A DNA stretch of 49,047 bases from Candidatus Omnitrophota bacterium. GTDB taxonomy: Bacteria; Omnitrophota; Gorgyraeia; Gygaellales; Profunditerraquicolaceae. Shown here piece by piece: positions 28,821-37,457 of the stretch. A program made the translations under genes and the position numbers. Position 1 is the stretch's first letter; each line of letters begins with the position of its first letter. The notes under the pieces were generated by a model. It worked only from the letters and a program-made list of their open reading frames with translations, ran no database searches and was not told the DNA's origin. Where the stretch lies: assembly GCA_003598135.1 (NCBI GenBank), contig QZKA01000032.1, positions 1 to 49,047 of the forward strand, written 5' to 3'.

Positions 28821-30784
28821 TCGAGCTAAAAAATATTTCAAAAACATATCATATGGGCAAGGTCGAAGTAAAGGCCCTGCAGGATGTTTCGTTAAAAATC
28901 GCTGCCGGGGAATTTACGGCGATTATGGGGCCTTCAGGGTCGGGAAAATCCACATTGATGCATGTGCTTGGTTTGCTTGACCGGCCGGATACGGGCGAAT
29001 ATTACCTCGGCGGCAAAAAAATTAACTCACTCTCTGACGACGAGCTCTCGGCAATCCGTAACCGCCTGGTTGGATTCGTGTTCCAGCAGTTTCATCTTCT
29101 GCCCAGGATGACTGCATTGGAAAATACAGAGCTCCCTCTGATTTACGCGGGCAAGCGCCACCTGAAGGAAAAGGCAAAAACAGAAATAGATGAGGTCGGG
29201 CTCTCCGACAGGATGAGCCATCGGCCCAACGAGCTTTCCGGAGGCCAGCAGCAGCGCGTAGCCATTGCGCGCGCATTGGTCAATGAGCCGCTGATACTTA
29301 TGGCGGATGAACCTACGGGTAACCTGGATTCAAAGAGTAAGGATGAGATACTGGCAATCCTTAAAAAACTGAACCAGAAGGGAAAGACCATTATTATGGT
29401 CACCCACGAGAAAGAATTAGCGGTGTACGCCAGTCGTATTATCACTATGCGCGACGGCCGTATTATTTCCGATGAAAGACCGGTAGCGCAAAAAAGCCCT
29501 TTGGGGGCTGGCAAAGCAGATGCGATTATCGAAGGGGTATTATCAAAACAGGAAAGGCGTGCACGGGAGACAAAATTTTTCGAATATTTACACCAGGCAG
29601 CTGCAGCAATGCTGTCGCATAAAATGCGCTCTTTTTTATCCATACTGGGTATCTTGATCGGCGTAGCGGCGGTGATTGCGATGCTCGCTATCGGCCAGGG
29701 CGCAAAAGAGTCTATCGAGAAGCAGCTGGCTTCTTTAGGCTCAAACCTGTTAGTGGTCAGGCCGGGCTCTTCAAGGATACACGGGGTAGCGCTTGAAGCA
29801 GGGTCGGTAACGAGGTTTACGTTTCAGGATGTCGCATCCATTCGGAAACTTACCCGGGAAGTAAAAAGAGTGAGTCCTGCGGTCACCGGCCGTGGCCAAT
29901 TGGTATACGGTAACAAAAACTGGAATACGCAGGTAGAAGGTGTCGAAACAGACTATTCGGCAATTCGCGCGTCGTACCCTGCCGTAGGCAGGTTTTTTAG
30001 CGATGAAGAAGTGAGGTCGCGGGAAAAAGTCGCAGTCCTGGGCACTACCGTAGCCAGGGAGCTCTTCGCTGACGCGAATCCGGTAGGAGAAACCATCAAG
30101 ATCAACCTCATCAATTTCAAAGTTATCGGCGTCCTGTATTCCAAGGGAGCTGCCGGTTTTCGTGACCAGGATGATACAGTACTGATCCCGGTAACTACTG
30201 CAATGTACAGGGTATTCGGTAAAGAATATATCGATACTATTTATGTAGAGGCATTGAGCTCAGAATCGCTCGATGTCGCACAGGATGTTATATCTAATGC
30301 CATTATAAAGCAACACCGCCTTGCCAAGTCGGGAGAGGATACGTTCCAAATTCATAATATGGCCGATATCAAGAAAACGCTTGAAAGCACTACCAAGACC
30401 ATGTCGACTTTATTGGGGGCTATTGCCGCGATATCATTACTGGTGGGCGGTATCGGTATTATGAATATCATGCTTGTGTCGGTGACTGAGCGCACGCGGG
30501 AGATCGGCTTGCGCAAGGCAATAGGAGCCAACAATAAAGATATCATGGCCCAGTTTCTTATTGAGGCGGTATTAATGTCTTTTATCGGAGGCATAAGCGG
30601 TGTTCTGCTGGGCGGCGGCGTATCCGTTCTTATCACCATGGTTGCGGGATGGGCAGCGAAGGTTTCCTGGTTTTCTATTGTCCTTGCAACTACCTTTTCC
30701 CTGGCCGTAGGAATAGTGTTTGGGCTCTGGCCCGCACAAAAGGCTTCCCAACTTGACCCCATTGAGGCATTGAGGTACGAATAA
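28817..30784 (+). CDS. macB: MacB-like ABC transporter (ATPase-permease fusion)
   Basis: A 655-residue ABC exporter of the MacB type, similar in length to E. coli MacB. The N-terminal ATPase has Walker A GPSGSGKST near residue 36, signature LSGGQQQRVAIARAL near 140 and Walker B LILMADEP. Then a transmembrane helix near 270 (LSILGILIGVAAVIAML), a periplasmic core (MacB-PCD) and three C-terminal FtsX helices (GGIGIMNIMLVSV, VLMSFIGGI, VLATTFSLAVGIVF). It uses ATP to power export from the periplasm through a TolC partner, of macrolides, peptides or siderophores; the substrate here is unknown. ATGA overlap with macA. Confidence 0.93.
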   Translation: MIELKNISKTYHMGKVEVKALQDVSLKIAAGEFTAIMGPSGSGKSTLMHVLGLLDRPDTGEYYLGGKKINSLSDDELSAIRNRLVGFVFQQFHLLPRMTALENTELPLIYAGKRHLKEKAKTEIDEVGLSDRMSHRPNELSGGQQQRVAIARALVNEPLILMADEPTGNLDSKSKDEILAILKKLNQKGKTIIMVTHEKELAVYASRIITMRDGRIISDERPVAQKSPLGAGKADAIIEGVLSKQERRARETKFFEYLHQAAAAMLSHKMRSFLSILGILIGVAAVIAMLAIGQGAKESIEKQLASLGSNLLVVRPGSSRIHGVALEAGSVTRFTFQDVASIRKLTREVKRVSPAVTGRGQLVYGNKNWNTQVEGVETDYSAIRASYPAVGRFFSDEEVRSREKVAVLGTTVARELFADANPVGETIKINLINFKVIGVLYSKGAAGFRDQDDTVLIPVTTAMYRVFGKEYIDTIYVEALSSESLDVAQDVISNAIIKQHRLAKSGEDTFQIHNMADIKKTLESTTKTMSTLLGAIAAISLLVGGIGIMNIMLVSVTERTREIGLRKAIGANNKDIMAQFLIEAVLMSFIGGISGVLLGGGVSVLITMVAGWAAKVSWFSIVLATTFSLAVGIVFGLWPAQKASQLDPIEALRYE

Positions 30785-30819
30785 CGCGGATCAATTTACT
30801 CACCTTTTTTAGAAATTCC

Positions 30820-30848
30820 TTGATATAACAGGCTATTGCGCCTATAAT
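30820..30848 (+). promoter_or_regulatory. Promoter (TTGATA -35, 17-base spacer)
   Basis: TTGATA (30820-30825), 17 bases, TATAAT (30843-30848), ahead of the ThyX-like gene. Confidence 0.8.
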
Positions 30849-30905
30849 TTAGTGTACGTACACAGGTATTTTTTATGCACATACCAGATGTAGCTGTGAG
30901 TGAGG

Positions 30906-32429
30906 ATGAGAGTACACTTAGCCGGTTATAACGTTGATACTGCGGTACTGAGCGAATTACTGGAAAAAGACAAAACCCGCCAGGACGTAACCCCCGAAGT
31001 CATTTCCGCTGCGTATGCCCGCATCAGCCGCGACCCCCGCTCGATAGGAGAGATCAGAAAAGAGGCCCGTCAGGAAGTAGAGAAGGCCAGAAAGTCAAAT
31101 TCCACGATAATATTCAAGATGGGCCACCATTCAGTGGCAGAGCACGCAGTATTCAATTTCGATATCGTGGGAGTTTCGCGCCTCGCCATGGAGGAGGTTG
31201 AAAAGTTCAGGCTCGCTTCCTATACGGAAAAATCTCAGCGCTATATTACCCTGGATAAGGATTATGTCCTGCCGCAGGAGATAGAAGAGGGGGGTTTTAA
31301 GGACTTGTTCATTGAGACAGTTGTCCGTCAGAATGAAGCGTACCATGAGTTACTCGTGCAGCTAAAAGAGTACGTGTTTGTAAAGAATAAGGCCCTTGCC
31401 CAGGATGCAAAAAACCACAATTTACTTGAAGGCTGGGCAAAGGAAGATGCCCGCTACGCTACTTCGCTTGCCACCGAATCGCAGGTAGGCCTTACCATCA
31501 ATGCCCGTAATTTAGAGCTTTTATTACGCAGGTTTGCATCGCATCCGCTTGCAGAAATAAGGCAGTTAGGACAGGCTATCTACGGCCAGGTCGCAGATAT
31601 TGCGCCCTCAATAGTTATCTTTCATCAGGCCAACGACCGCGATACAAAAACCTACCCCGAATTAAAAAAGAAAGTATCCGGCCTACTTAAGAACACAAAG
31701 GCCTTGCACTCCTTGAAAGCAGGCGAAGAAGTGAAGCTTGTTGAATTCACGAAAGAAGGCGATTGCGTGGTAGCGGCTTCTTTGATGCACAGTGCTTCCG
31801 GCCTTGATTTTGAGAGTTCTTATAAAGTCACAAAGAAGCTTTCTCTTAAAGAAAAAACCGAACTCTTTAAGACAGCTTGGCGCAATATGCAGTTTTATGA
31901 TTCGATGCTGCGCGAATTTGAATACGTAAACCTTACCTTTGATATCGTCTTATCAGCCGCTTGCTTCGGCCAGCTGAAGCGCCATCGTATGGCTACGATT
32001 ACTGCCCTGCCCTATAATCCGGATCTGGGCATTACTGTGCCGGAATCAATCAAGGCGATTGGGCAAGAGAAGTATTTGCGGCAGATCGTGCTGGCAAGCG
32101 AAAGAGCATACGGAGCAATTTTTAAGAAGATGCCTCTCGCAGCACCCTATGTGCTTACTAATGCACATCGCAAGCGCGTATTAATCAGGGTCAATGCCAG
32201 GGAGATGTATCATATCTCTCGGCTCAGAGAAGATGCGCATGCCCAATGGGATATCCAGAACATTTCACGGGCAATGACTGCGCAGGCCAAAAAAGTAATG
32301 CCCCTTGTATTTGCGTTCGCCGGCGGCAAAGATACCTATAACGAAACATACAAACGCATCTTCGGCACATTGCCTAAAGTAACCGAGGCAATCCTTCCTT
32401 CCAGCCGTAAAATTCGACAGGAAGCCTGA
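30906..32429 (+). CDS. Two-domain ThyX-like flavin thymidylate synthase family protein
   Basis: About 507 residues, twice the usual ThyX length, with two ThyX-fold halves. The first half (about 1-225) has HHSVAEHAVFNF, then KFRLASYTEKSQRY, so the standard RHR of the ThyX signature is replaced by KFR but SQRY remains. The second half has QLKRHRMATITALPYN near residue 360 and ISRAMTAQAKKVMPL near 450, keeping RHR but losing SQRY. ThyX makes dTMP with FAD, methylene-tetrahydrofolate and NADPH; whether this protein is active is open, and the two halves may combine one site. The ATG at 30906 is chosen from the conserved MRVHLAGYN start; a GTG at 30900 is also possible. Confidence 0.85.
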   Translation: MRVHLAGYNVDTAVLSELLEKDKTRQDVTPEVISAAYARISRDPRSIGEIRKEARQEVEKARKSNSTIIFKMGHHSVAEHAVFNFDIVGVSRLAMEEVEKFRLASYTEKSQRYITLDKDYVLPQEIEEGGFKDLFIETVVRQNEAYHELLVQLKEYVFVKNKALAQDAKNHNLLEGWAKEDARYATSLATESQVGLTINARNLELLLRRFASHPLAEIRQLGQAIYGQVADIAPSIVIFHQANDRDTKTYPELKKKVSGLLKNTKALHSLKAGEEVKLVEFTKEGDCVVAASLMHSASGLDFESSYKVTKKLSLKEKTELFKTAWRNMQFYDSMLREFEYVNLTFDIVLSAACFGQLKRHRMATITALPYNPDLGITVPESIKAIGQEKYLRQIVLASERAYGAIFKKMPLAAPYVLTNAHRKRVLIRVNAREMYHISRLREDAHAQWDIQNISRAMTAQAKKVMPLVFAFAGGKDTYNETYKRIFGTLPKVTEAILPSSRKIRQEA

Positions 32430-32462
32430 GCTTTTTTGAATCAACTTTAACAATATTTTTTC

Positions 32463-32509
32463 TTGACACCCTTGTTTCTCTGTGTTACCTTAATAAAAAT
32501 AGTAACACA
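32463..32509 (+). promoter_or_regulatory. nikR promoter overlapped by NikR-like operator
   Basis: TTGACA (32463-32468) with a weak -10 near TACCTT (32486-32491). TGTGTTAC (32481-32488), 13 bases, GTAACACA (32502-32509) is a perfect 8-bp inverted repeat. The spacing matches the GTGTTAC-N13/14-GTAACAC type I recall for NikR sites outside enterobacteria, and it covers the -10, so autorepression by nickel-loaded NikR is likely. Confidence 0.75.
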
Positions 32510-32519
32510 AGGAGTTGCT

Positions 32520-32933
32520 ATGTCAAAGCTTGTGCGGTTCGGCGTATCATTGGATGAGGAACTTTTGAAGAAATTCGACCGGCTGGTTGCGGCAAAGAAC
32601 TATACCTGCCGTTCCGAGGCCTTCCGGGACCTGATGCGGCAGGAATTAGTGCAGCGACAATGGCAGGAAGGCAAAGAGATCGCCGGCGCCATAACGCTTA
32701 TCTATGATCATCACAAGAGGGAGCTGGTCAATACACTTATGGATATTCAGCATGATTTCGGCGACATGATTGTTTCCTCCCAGCACATTCATCTGGACCA
32801 CGATAATTGCCTGGAGATTATCGCAGTGAAGGGTTCGCCGAAAAAGGCCCGACAATTGGCCGATAGCCTGAAAGCGGTGAAAGGAGTAAAGCACGGCACG
32901 CTCAGTATGTCCACCACAGGCAAGGATATTTAA
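32520..32933 (+). CDS. nikR: Nickel-responsive regulator NikR
   Basis: A 137-residue NikR. The N-terminal ribbon-helix-helix (residues 2-45, VRFGVSLDEELLKKFD and RSEAFRDLMR) binds DNA as a dimer, and the ACT-like C-terminal domain carries the nickel ligand pattern: His in DIQHDF near residue 75, then HIHLDHDNCLE with two His and the Cys near 95. The tetramer represses nickel uptake when nickel is sufficient. AAGGAG before ATG 32520 is a good ribosome site; the frame from 32463 starts inside the promoter. A second, degenerate operator at 32958 suggests control of the porin and transporter genes. Confidence 0.92.
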   Translation: MSKLVRFGVSLDEELLKKFDRLVAAKNYTCRSEAFRDLMRQELVQRQWQEGKEIAGAITLIYDHHKRELVNTLMDIQHDFGDMIVSSQHIHLDHDNCLEIIAVKGSPKKARQLADSLKAVKGVKHGTLSMSTTGKDI

Positions 32934-32957
32934 AAGGTATTATTTTTTTGCTCGTTA

Positions 32958-32984
32958 GTAGCACGATTTTTATTTTAGTAACAA
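32958..32984. promoter_or_regulatory. Degenerate NikR-like operator upstream of porin operon
   Basis: GTAGCAC, 13 bases, GTAACAA has the same half-site spacing as the operator at 32481-32509. The right half matches GTAACAC in 6 of 7 positions, the left half in 4 of 7. A nickel-regulated porin-transporter operon is inference. Confidence 0.45.
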
Positions 32985-32999
32985 TACAACCATTACCCG

Positions 33000-33191
33000 G
33001 GAAGGGAGGTGAGCACGAAGACTAAATCGAGGGTATTATAAATAGAGGAATAAAGGCATACTAAATTGGCAACCCCGCCCTCTCCTTGTAAGAATCAGGC
33101 GGGGTGCTGGAACCTGGAAAACCATAAACCCCAAGCCCGGACTCATTATACCATACGTCTGGCTTTAAGGGGGTGATGATTGGAGGTATGG
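33000..33191 (+). ncRNA. Long structured leader upstream of porin and ECF genes
   Basis: ACCCCGCC (33072-33079) pairs with GGCGGGGT (33098-33105). Further on, the arms ACCCC-AAGCC and GGCTT-TAA-GGGGGT near 33128-33175 form a second long helix, and CCATAC (33151-33156) can pair with GTATGG (33186-33191), which overlaps the ribosome site GGAGG (33182-33186). The first part, with GGGAAGG and GAAG-AC-TAA, faintly recalls the end of cobalamin riboswitches, but I cannot place it in a known class. The 262-base gap from 32934 holds no gene. Confidence 0.5.
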
Positions 33192-33195
33192 CATA

Positions 33196-34569
33196 ATGAA
33201 AAAATGCATGGTGTGCGCTTTGGTATTGTGTTCTGTTTTAGTCGTTTCTCGTTGTTGGGCAGGTGATATATCGGTGAGGGAAGAAATCGATCAACTCAAG
33301 GCACGCGTGAGCGCCCTCGAGCAGCAATTGAATACTCAGAATAAATGCATTAATGAACAGAAACAATGTATTTTAGTCCAAGATAAAAAAATTGCCGCAT
33401 ACGAATCGAGGCTTAGCCAGTTTGATGCGAGCTTACACCGTCAGGAAGGTAAGCCTATCCCGCTCATTGAAGGGCTTGATATTGGCGCAGGCGCAACTAT
33501 GATTGTCCAGGGAACCAATAACGTCAATAATGCTGCTGCTGATGTGCAGAAAAAGGTTTCCCGCGCCGACGCATCCTATTCAGCCGATATTACCTTTGGC
33601 AAGGAATTTGTGGATGCAGGAGGAAAGGCATTTCTGCATCTTGAAGCAGGCAAAGGCAGCGGCTTAGAGGACGATCTGACGCTTTATGGCAATGTCAACC
33701 GCGATGCCGGCGATAGCCAAGAAAATATGCAGGTGACCGAGCTTTGGTATGAGCAAGCTTTATGCAGGGATAAGGCGGTTTTGACATTCGGTAAACTTGA
33801 CCCCACTGCGTATTTCGACAATAATGAAGTTGCCAACGACGAAACCACGCAATTTCTGGGCCGCACCTTTCGTAATTCACCTGTTATTGAATTCTCGGAT
33901 AATACCACAGGAATCCGTTTTGCGTATTTGCCGGTTGAACGGCTTGAGGTAAGCTATGGCGTCTTTGATGGTAACAGCGATTGGGAAAAGATCGGGGACA
34001 ACCTTTTTAATATCGGACAAGTTACCTTCAAAACTTCGTTCTTTGGTTTAGGCGGGAATTACCGTTTCTATGGCTGGCGCAATAATATCTATCATACCAA
34101 GTGGCTCGATGCGGAAAAAGTAAAAGAAGCTGCGTATGGTTTCGGTTTGAGCTTTGATCAGGGCCTTAGTGATATTGCGACAGCTTTTGTCCGGTACGGC
34201 TGGCAGAATCCTGGGGTGTACAATCCGAATACCTTGGCAACAGGGGAGCATAATTATTCGCTTGCGCATTCCTGGAGTTCAGGATTACAATTTGCAGGCA
34301 AGCCCTGGGGTAGGGAAAAGGACGTATTGGCATTTGCCGTAGGTCAGATTTTTCCTTCAAGCGATTATAAGAAAGCAGGATCATCCACTATTACTTCCCC
34401 GGCAGCAAAGGCTGAAGGACATTTTGAGGCCTATTACAGGATATGCGTCAATGACCATTTATCTATCAGTCCGGACTTTCAGTATATCTGGAATCCTTTT
34501 GGCAAAGATGTCGCAGATGACACAAGCGGTATCTTTGTCGCCGGAGTGAGGGCGCAATTGGATTTCTAG
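33196..34569 (+). CDS. OprB-like outer-membrane porin
   Basis: A 457-residue protein with a signal peptide (residues 1-22, cleavage after CWA), a coiled-coil periplasmic or peptidoglycan-anchor segment at about 27-80 (LKARVSALEQQLNTQN), and a beta-barrel domain with the OprB/carbohydrate-selective porin look (alternating strands, terminal AGVRAQLDF ending in Phe, as outer-membrane proteins do). It lies between nikR and the ECF transporter genes, so it could be a metal- or chelate-permeable porin instead of a sugar one. GGAGG at 33182 supports the ATG. Confidence 0.8.
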   Translation: MKKCMVCALVLCSVLVVSRCWAGDISVREEIDQLKARVSALEQQLNTQNKCINEQKQCILVQDKKIAAYESRLSQFDASLHRQEGKPIPLIEGLDIGAGATMIVQGTNNVNNAAADVQKKVSRADASYSADITFGKEFVDAGGKAFLHLEAGKGSGLEDDLTLYGNVNRDAGDSQENMQVTELWYEQALCRDKAVLTFGKLDPTAYFDNNEVANDETTQFLGRTFRNSPVIEFSDNTTGIRFAYLPVERLEVSYGVFDGNSDWEKIGDNLFNIGQVTFKTSFFGLGGNYRFYGWRNNIYHTKWLDAEKVKEAAYGFGLSFDQGLSDIATAFVRYGWQNPGVYNPNTLATGEHNYSLAHSWSSGLQFAGKPWGREKDVLAFAVGQIFPSSDYKKAGSSTITSPAAKAEGHFEAYYRICVNDHLSISPDFQYIWNPFGKDVADDTSGIFVAGVRAQLDF

Positions 34570-34633
34570 TATACGCGTTTCGTTTTGTGGGTTATAATTA
34601 ATTAACTGTTTTGTTTCAAAAAGGAGGGAGTGT

Positions 34634-35335
34634 ATGCATATACCTGACGGATATTTAGGCCCGGCAACATGCGGCGTGTTCTACGCAATAATGCTGCCGA
34701 TCTGGGGCCTTGCTTCAAATACGGTAAAGAAGACCCTTAAGGCAAGACAGGTCCCGTTGCTGGCGATTGGCGCGGCATTTAGTTTTGTGATCATGATGCT
34801 GAACGTACCTATCCCGGGCGGGACAACCGGGCACGCAGTAGGCGCTGTGTTAGTCGCAATATTACTCGGTCCCTGGGCGGCATGCATTGCGGTTACCGTC
34901 GCATTAGTGGTCCAGGCTCTGTTATTCGGAGACGGAGGCATTACTGCCATAGGCGCAAATTGTTTTAATATGGCATTTATTGAGGTATTTGCGGGGTATT
35001 ACCTATATAGGGTTATTAGCGGATCATCTCCCATTACTTCAAACAGGCGGGTAATCGCTGCGGGTATTGCCGGTTACGTAGCCTTAAATATCGCCGCTTT
35101 CACTACCGCGGTTATGTTTGGCATACAGCCTTTGTTGCATACGACTCCGCAGGGCCAGGCGCTTTACTGTCCGTATGGCCTGAATGTCGCTATACCTGCG
35201 ATGGTAGGTGGGCATATGTTGATATTCGGATGGGTTGAAGCGGTTGTTACCGCATTGGTAGTAAAGTATCTTCAAAAACAAGATCCGTCTCTCCTTGCAG
35301 CAGGAGAGGAGGTGCAGCATGAAGACCACGGCTAA
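34634..35335 (+). CDS. nikM: ECF-type nickel/cobalt transporter, substrate-binding subunit (CbiM/NikM)
   Basis: A 233-residue inner-membrane protein of the CbiM/NikM family. The N-terminus MHIPDGYLG is the defining metal-binding segment (His2 and the free amino terminus are ligands), followed by about seven hydrophobic helices, with VPIPGGTTGHAVGA near residue 57 and GANCFNMAFIEV near 115. With the other subunits it imports Ni2+ or Co2+. Gene context with NikR favours nickel. AAGGAGGG precedes the ATG at 34634. A possible -10 (TATAAT, 34593) lies upstream without a clear -35. Confidence 0.9.
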   Translation: MHIPDGYLGPATCGVFYAIMLPIWGLASNTVKKTLKARQVPLLAIGAAFSFVIMMLNVPIPGGTTGHAVGAVLVAILLGPWAACIAVTVALVVQALLFGDGGITAIGANCFNMAFIEVFAGYYLYRVISGSSPITSNRRVIAAGIAGYVALNIAAFTTAVMFGIQPLLHTTPQGQALYCPYGLNVAIPAMVGGHMLIFGWVEAVVTALVVKYLQKQDPSLLAAGEEVQHEDHG

Positions 35336-35675
35336 ATTATGGATTGGGCTGGGGATCTTAATACTTTTTTCTCCTTTGGGGCTTTTTCTGCCTGAATATT
35401 TTAACGCGGGGGATGCCTGGGGTGAATGGGGAGGCGATTCTATCAAAGAGATGATAGGGTACATCCCGAAAGGCCTGGAGAAACTTTCGGGCCTCTGGAG
35501 CGCGCCGATTCCCAATTATGCCTTTAAAGGCTGGGAAGAAAAAGGACTGCCGCATCTGAGCGTTGCCTACATTGCCTCTGCAGTGTTGGGAATAGCGGTT
35601 GTTGTTGTAGTAGTTTTGTCTATTGGTGCATTGCTCACCAAAACGAAAGATTCAGCGTATGGCAAGGGTAAATAA
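35319..35675 (+). CDS. nikN: ECF transporter accessory subunit (PDGLE-type, CbiN/NikN)
   Basis: A 118-residue protein with two hydrophobic helices (LWIGLGILILFSPLGLFL near residue 8; VAYIASAVLGIAVVVVVVLSIGALL near 86) and a periplasmic loop with GEWGGDSI and PIPNYAFKGW, matching the PDGLE-domain proteins that serve as the CbiN/NikN-like small subunit. AGGAGG supports the ATG at 35319, which overlaps NikM by 17 bases. It is needed in related systems for metal uptake with CbiM/NikM. Confidence 0.82.
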   Translation: MKTTAKLWIGLGILILFSPLGLFLPEYFNAGDAWGEWGGDSIKEMIGYIPKGLEKLSGLWSAPIPNYAFKGWEEKGLPHLSVAYIASAVLGIAVVVVVVLSIGALLTKTKDSAYGKGK

Positions 35676-36501
35676 TTTCATTGAGCGCTCTCTTGTGGGG
35701 GCGCTCTCTTTTCTAAAAGAGGGAATATTCGCGGATGAGTTTGCCGCAAGGCATGGGTTTTTGCAGTCCCTTGCTCCACAAATCAAGGCCATTACCACGC
35801 TGGTGTTTATCATCCTTGTGCTTTTTGCAAAAAGCATCTTTTTTATCGCGTGTCTTTACCTACAATGCCTGCTGCTGGCATTACTTTCGAAAGTCCGGTT
35901 AGGATTTTTCCTGAAACGGACATGGATATTCATGCCTTTGTTTGCGCTTTTCATTGCAGTTCCGGCAATTTTTAGCGTTTTTACGCCTGGCGAACCCTTG
36001 TTGCATTTTGAGGTAATCGGTTTTACCTTTATCATTACCCGGCAGGGTATTTTAGGCGCAGGTTTGTTTATCAGCCGCGTGATCACCTCTGTTTCTTATG
36101 CCACTCTTTTAAGCCTTACCACGAAACACTTTGTTTTGCTCAGGGTATTACGTGTTTTTAAAATACCTCAGGTTTTTGTGATGGTTATCGGCATGTGTTA
36201 CCGCTATATTTATCTTTTTATGGAAGTTATTGAGAATACCTATATTGCCATTAAAAGCCGCGTGGGGGTAAGGGTGCGTTATGCACAGGGCCAGCATATC
36301 GTTGCCTGGAACATCGCGCAGCTGTGGCAGAGGTCGTACCAGTTGAATGAAGATGTGTATAAGGCCATGCTTTCCAGGGGCTATTCGGGCGAACCCGTTA
36401 TATTAAACGATTTCAAAACGAACAAAAGAGATTGGTTTTGGCTGTGCTATACGTTAACCCTGGCAATCGTGGCTTTTTATTTTACTTATTGGATGCGATG
36501 A
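35659..36501 (+). CDS. nikQ: ECF transporter transmembrane subunit (CbiQ/NikQ)
   Basis: A 280-residue energy-coupling membrane subunit. Five or so helices are visible, and the C-terminal half has the EcfT-type coupling segments YRYIYLFMEVIENTYIAIKSR (near residue 183) and LSRGYSGEPV (near 243), the Ala/Gly-Arg-Gly motif. It links the ATPase to the NikM core. Overlap with NikN by 17 bases and with the ATPase by 4 bases (ATGA). Confidence 0.88.
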   Translation: MARVNNFIERSLVGALSFLKEGIFADEFAARHGFLQSLAPQIKAITTLVFIILVLFAKSIFFIACLYLQCLLLALLSKVRLGFFLKRTWIFMPLFALFIAVPAIFSVFTPGEPLLHFEVIGFTFIITRQGILGAGLFISRVITSVSYATLLSLTTKHFVLLRVLRVFKIPQVFVMVIGMCYRYIYLFMEVIENTYIAIKSRVGVRVRYAQGQHIVAWNIAQLWQRSYQLNEDVYKAMLSRGYSGEPVILNDFKTNKRDWFWLCYTLTLAIVAFYFTYWMR

Positions 36502-37304
36502 GTAATAGTATATTTGAGTTAAAGGATGTACGCTTTACGTACCTGGGGAAATTTCCTGCACTCTGCGGCATAGATCTTATCGTTTCAAAGGGGGAAAAAA
36601 TTGCGGTTGTTGGCGCTAACGGCTCTGGTAAGTCTACTTTATTGCATCTGCTCGATGGCCTTATTTTTCCCGACAAGGGCACTATTCGCGCGTTCGGGCA
36701 AGAACTCAAAGAGGGCGTTTTTAATGACGAGTCTTTTTCGCGGGATTTTAGAAAGAAAGTAGGGTTAGTGTTTCAGAATCCCGAAGTGCAGCTCTTCTGT
36801 CCGACAGTCAAGGAAGACGTCGTTTTTGGGCCGTTGCAGCTAGGCATGGCTAAAGCAACAATCGCAAAGCGCCTGGAGGGCCTTATTGCCGTCCTTGGCA
36901 TTAAGGATTTATTGGACAGGTCTCCGCATCAGTTGAGTATCGGCGAAAAGCGAAAAGTAGCCATTGCCTCTACGCTTATCATTGATTCGGATGTTCTCCT
37001 TTTGGATGAGCCGACCGCAGGCCTGGATCCTTTGACTACGCGCCATATCGTTGATTTACTGATTCAGGAACATAAGTCAGGAAAGACAATCATTGTCTCT
37101 ACTCATGACCTGCATATCGTGGAAGAGCTGGCAGATACAGTGTATGTAGTGAGCCAGGAGAAACAAATAGTGAAATCCGGTAAACCGCAGGAAATCCTTG
37201 AGGATTTTCAGCTGCTTCAGGCACACAACCTCATCCACATCCACAGGCATACGCACGATGACACTATACACACCCATCCCCACCTACATACAGAACATCA
37301 TTAA
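36498..37304 (+). CDS. nikO: ECF transporter ATPase (CbiO/NikO)
   Basis: A 268-residue ABC ATPase. Walker A is GANGSGKST near residue 38, signature LSIGEKRKVAIAS near 146, Walker B LLLDEPTAG, and the switch His lies in STHDLHIVEE. The C-terminal tail is extremely His-rich (HIHRHTHDDTIHTHPHLHTEHH), as in some nickel/cobalt transporters, and may store or sense metal. The ATG at 36498 overlaps the NikQ stop (ATGA). Confidence 0.92.
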   Translation: MSNSIFELKDVRFTYLGKFPALCGIDLIVSKGEKIAVVGANGSGKSTLLHLLDGLIFPDKGTIRAFGQELKEGVFNDESFSRDFRKKVGLVFQNPEVQLFCPTVKEDVVFGPLQLGMAKATIAKRLEGLIAVLGIKDLLDRSPHQLSIGEKRKVAIASTLIIDSDVLLLDEPTAGLDPLTTRHIVDLLIQEHKSGKTIIVSTHDLHIVEELADTVYVVSQEKQIVKSGKPQEILEDFQLLQAHNLIHIHRHTHDDTIHTHPHLHTEHH

Positions 37305-37320
37305 GAAATAAAATTCGTGT

Positions 37321-37348
37321 TTGCGTTTTTACGCAAATGTAGTATAAT
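37321..37348 (+). promoter_or_regulatory. Promoter of nitronate monooxygenase leader
   Basis: TTGCGT (37321-37326), 16-base spacer, TATAAT (37343-37348). The TTTGCGT/ACGCAAA inverted repeat across the -35 could also end the preceding transcript. Confidence 0.65.
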
Positions 37349-37390
37349 AAATTTGCTTCACTAAAAAGATTAGAAAACCTTTTATTTGTG

Positions 37391-37426
37391 CCGTAAAGGA
37401 AGATTGTTAAGTGTTACGGTTTTTTC
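37391..37426 (+). terminator. Intrinsic terminator within nitronate monooxygenase leader (copy C)
   Basis: CCGTAA (37391-37396) pairs with TTACGG (37414-37419) and T-run 37420-37426. The upstream segment AAAAGATTAGAAAACCTT matches copy B at 13552-13570 closely. Confidence 0.65.
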
Positions 37427-37457
37427 TTTTCACTGCTCTCCTTTTTGACGCATTCGG

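Noticed and set aside
32934-33195. Known riboswitch class (cobalamin or TPP) in the porin leader
   Set aside because: Only fragments such as GGGAAGG match; the complete conserved cores were not found, so I do not name a class.
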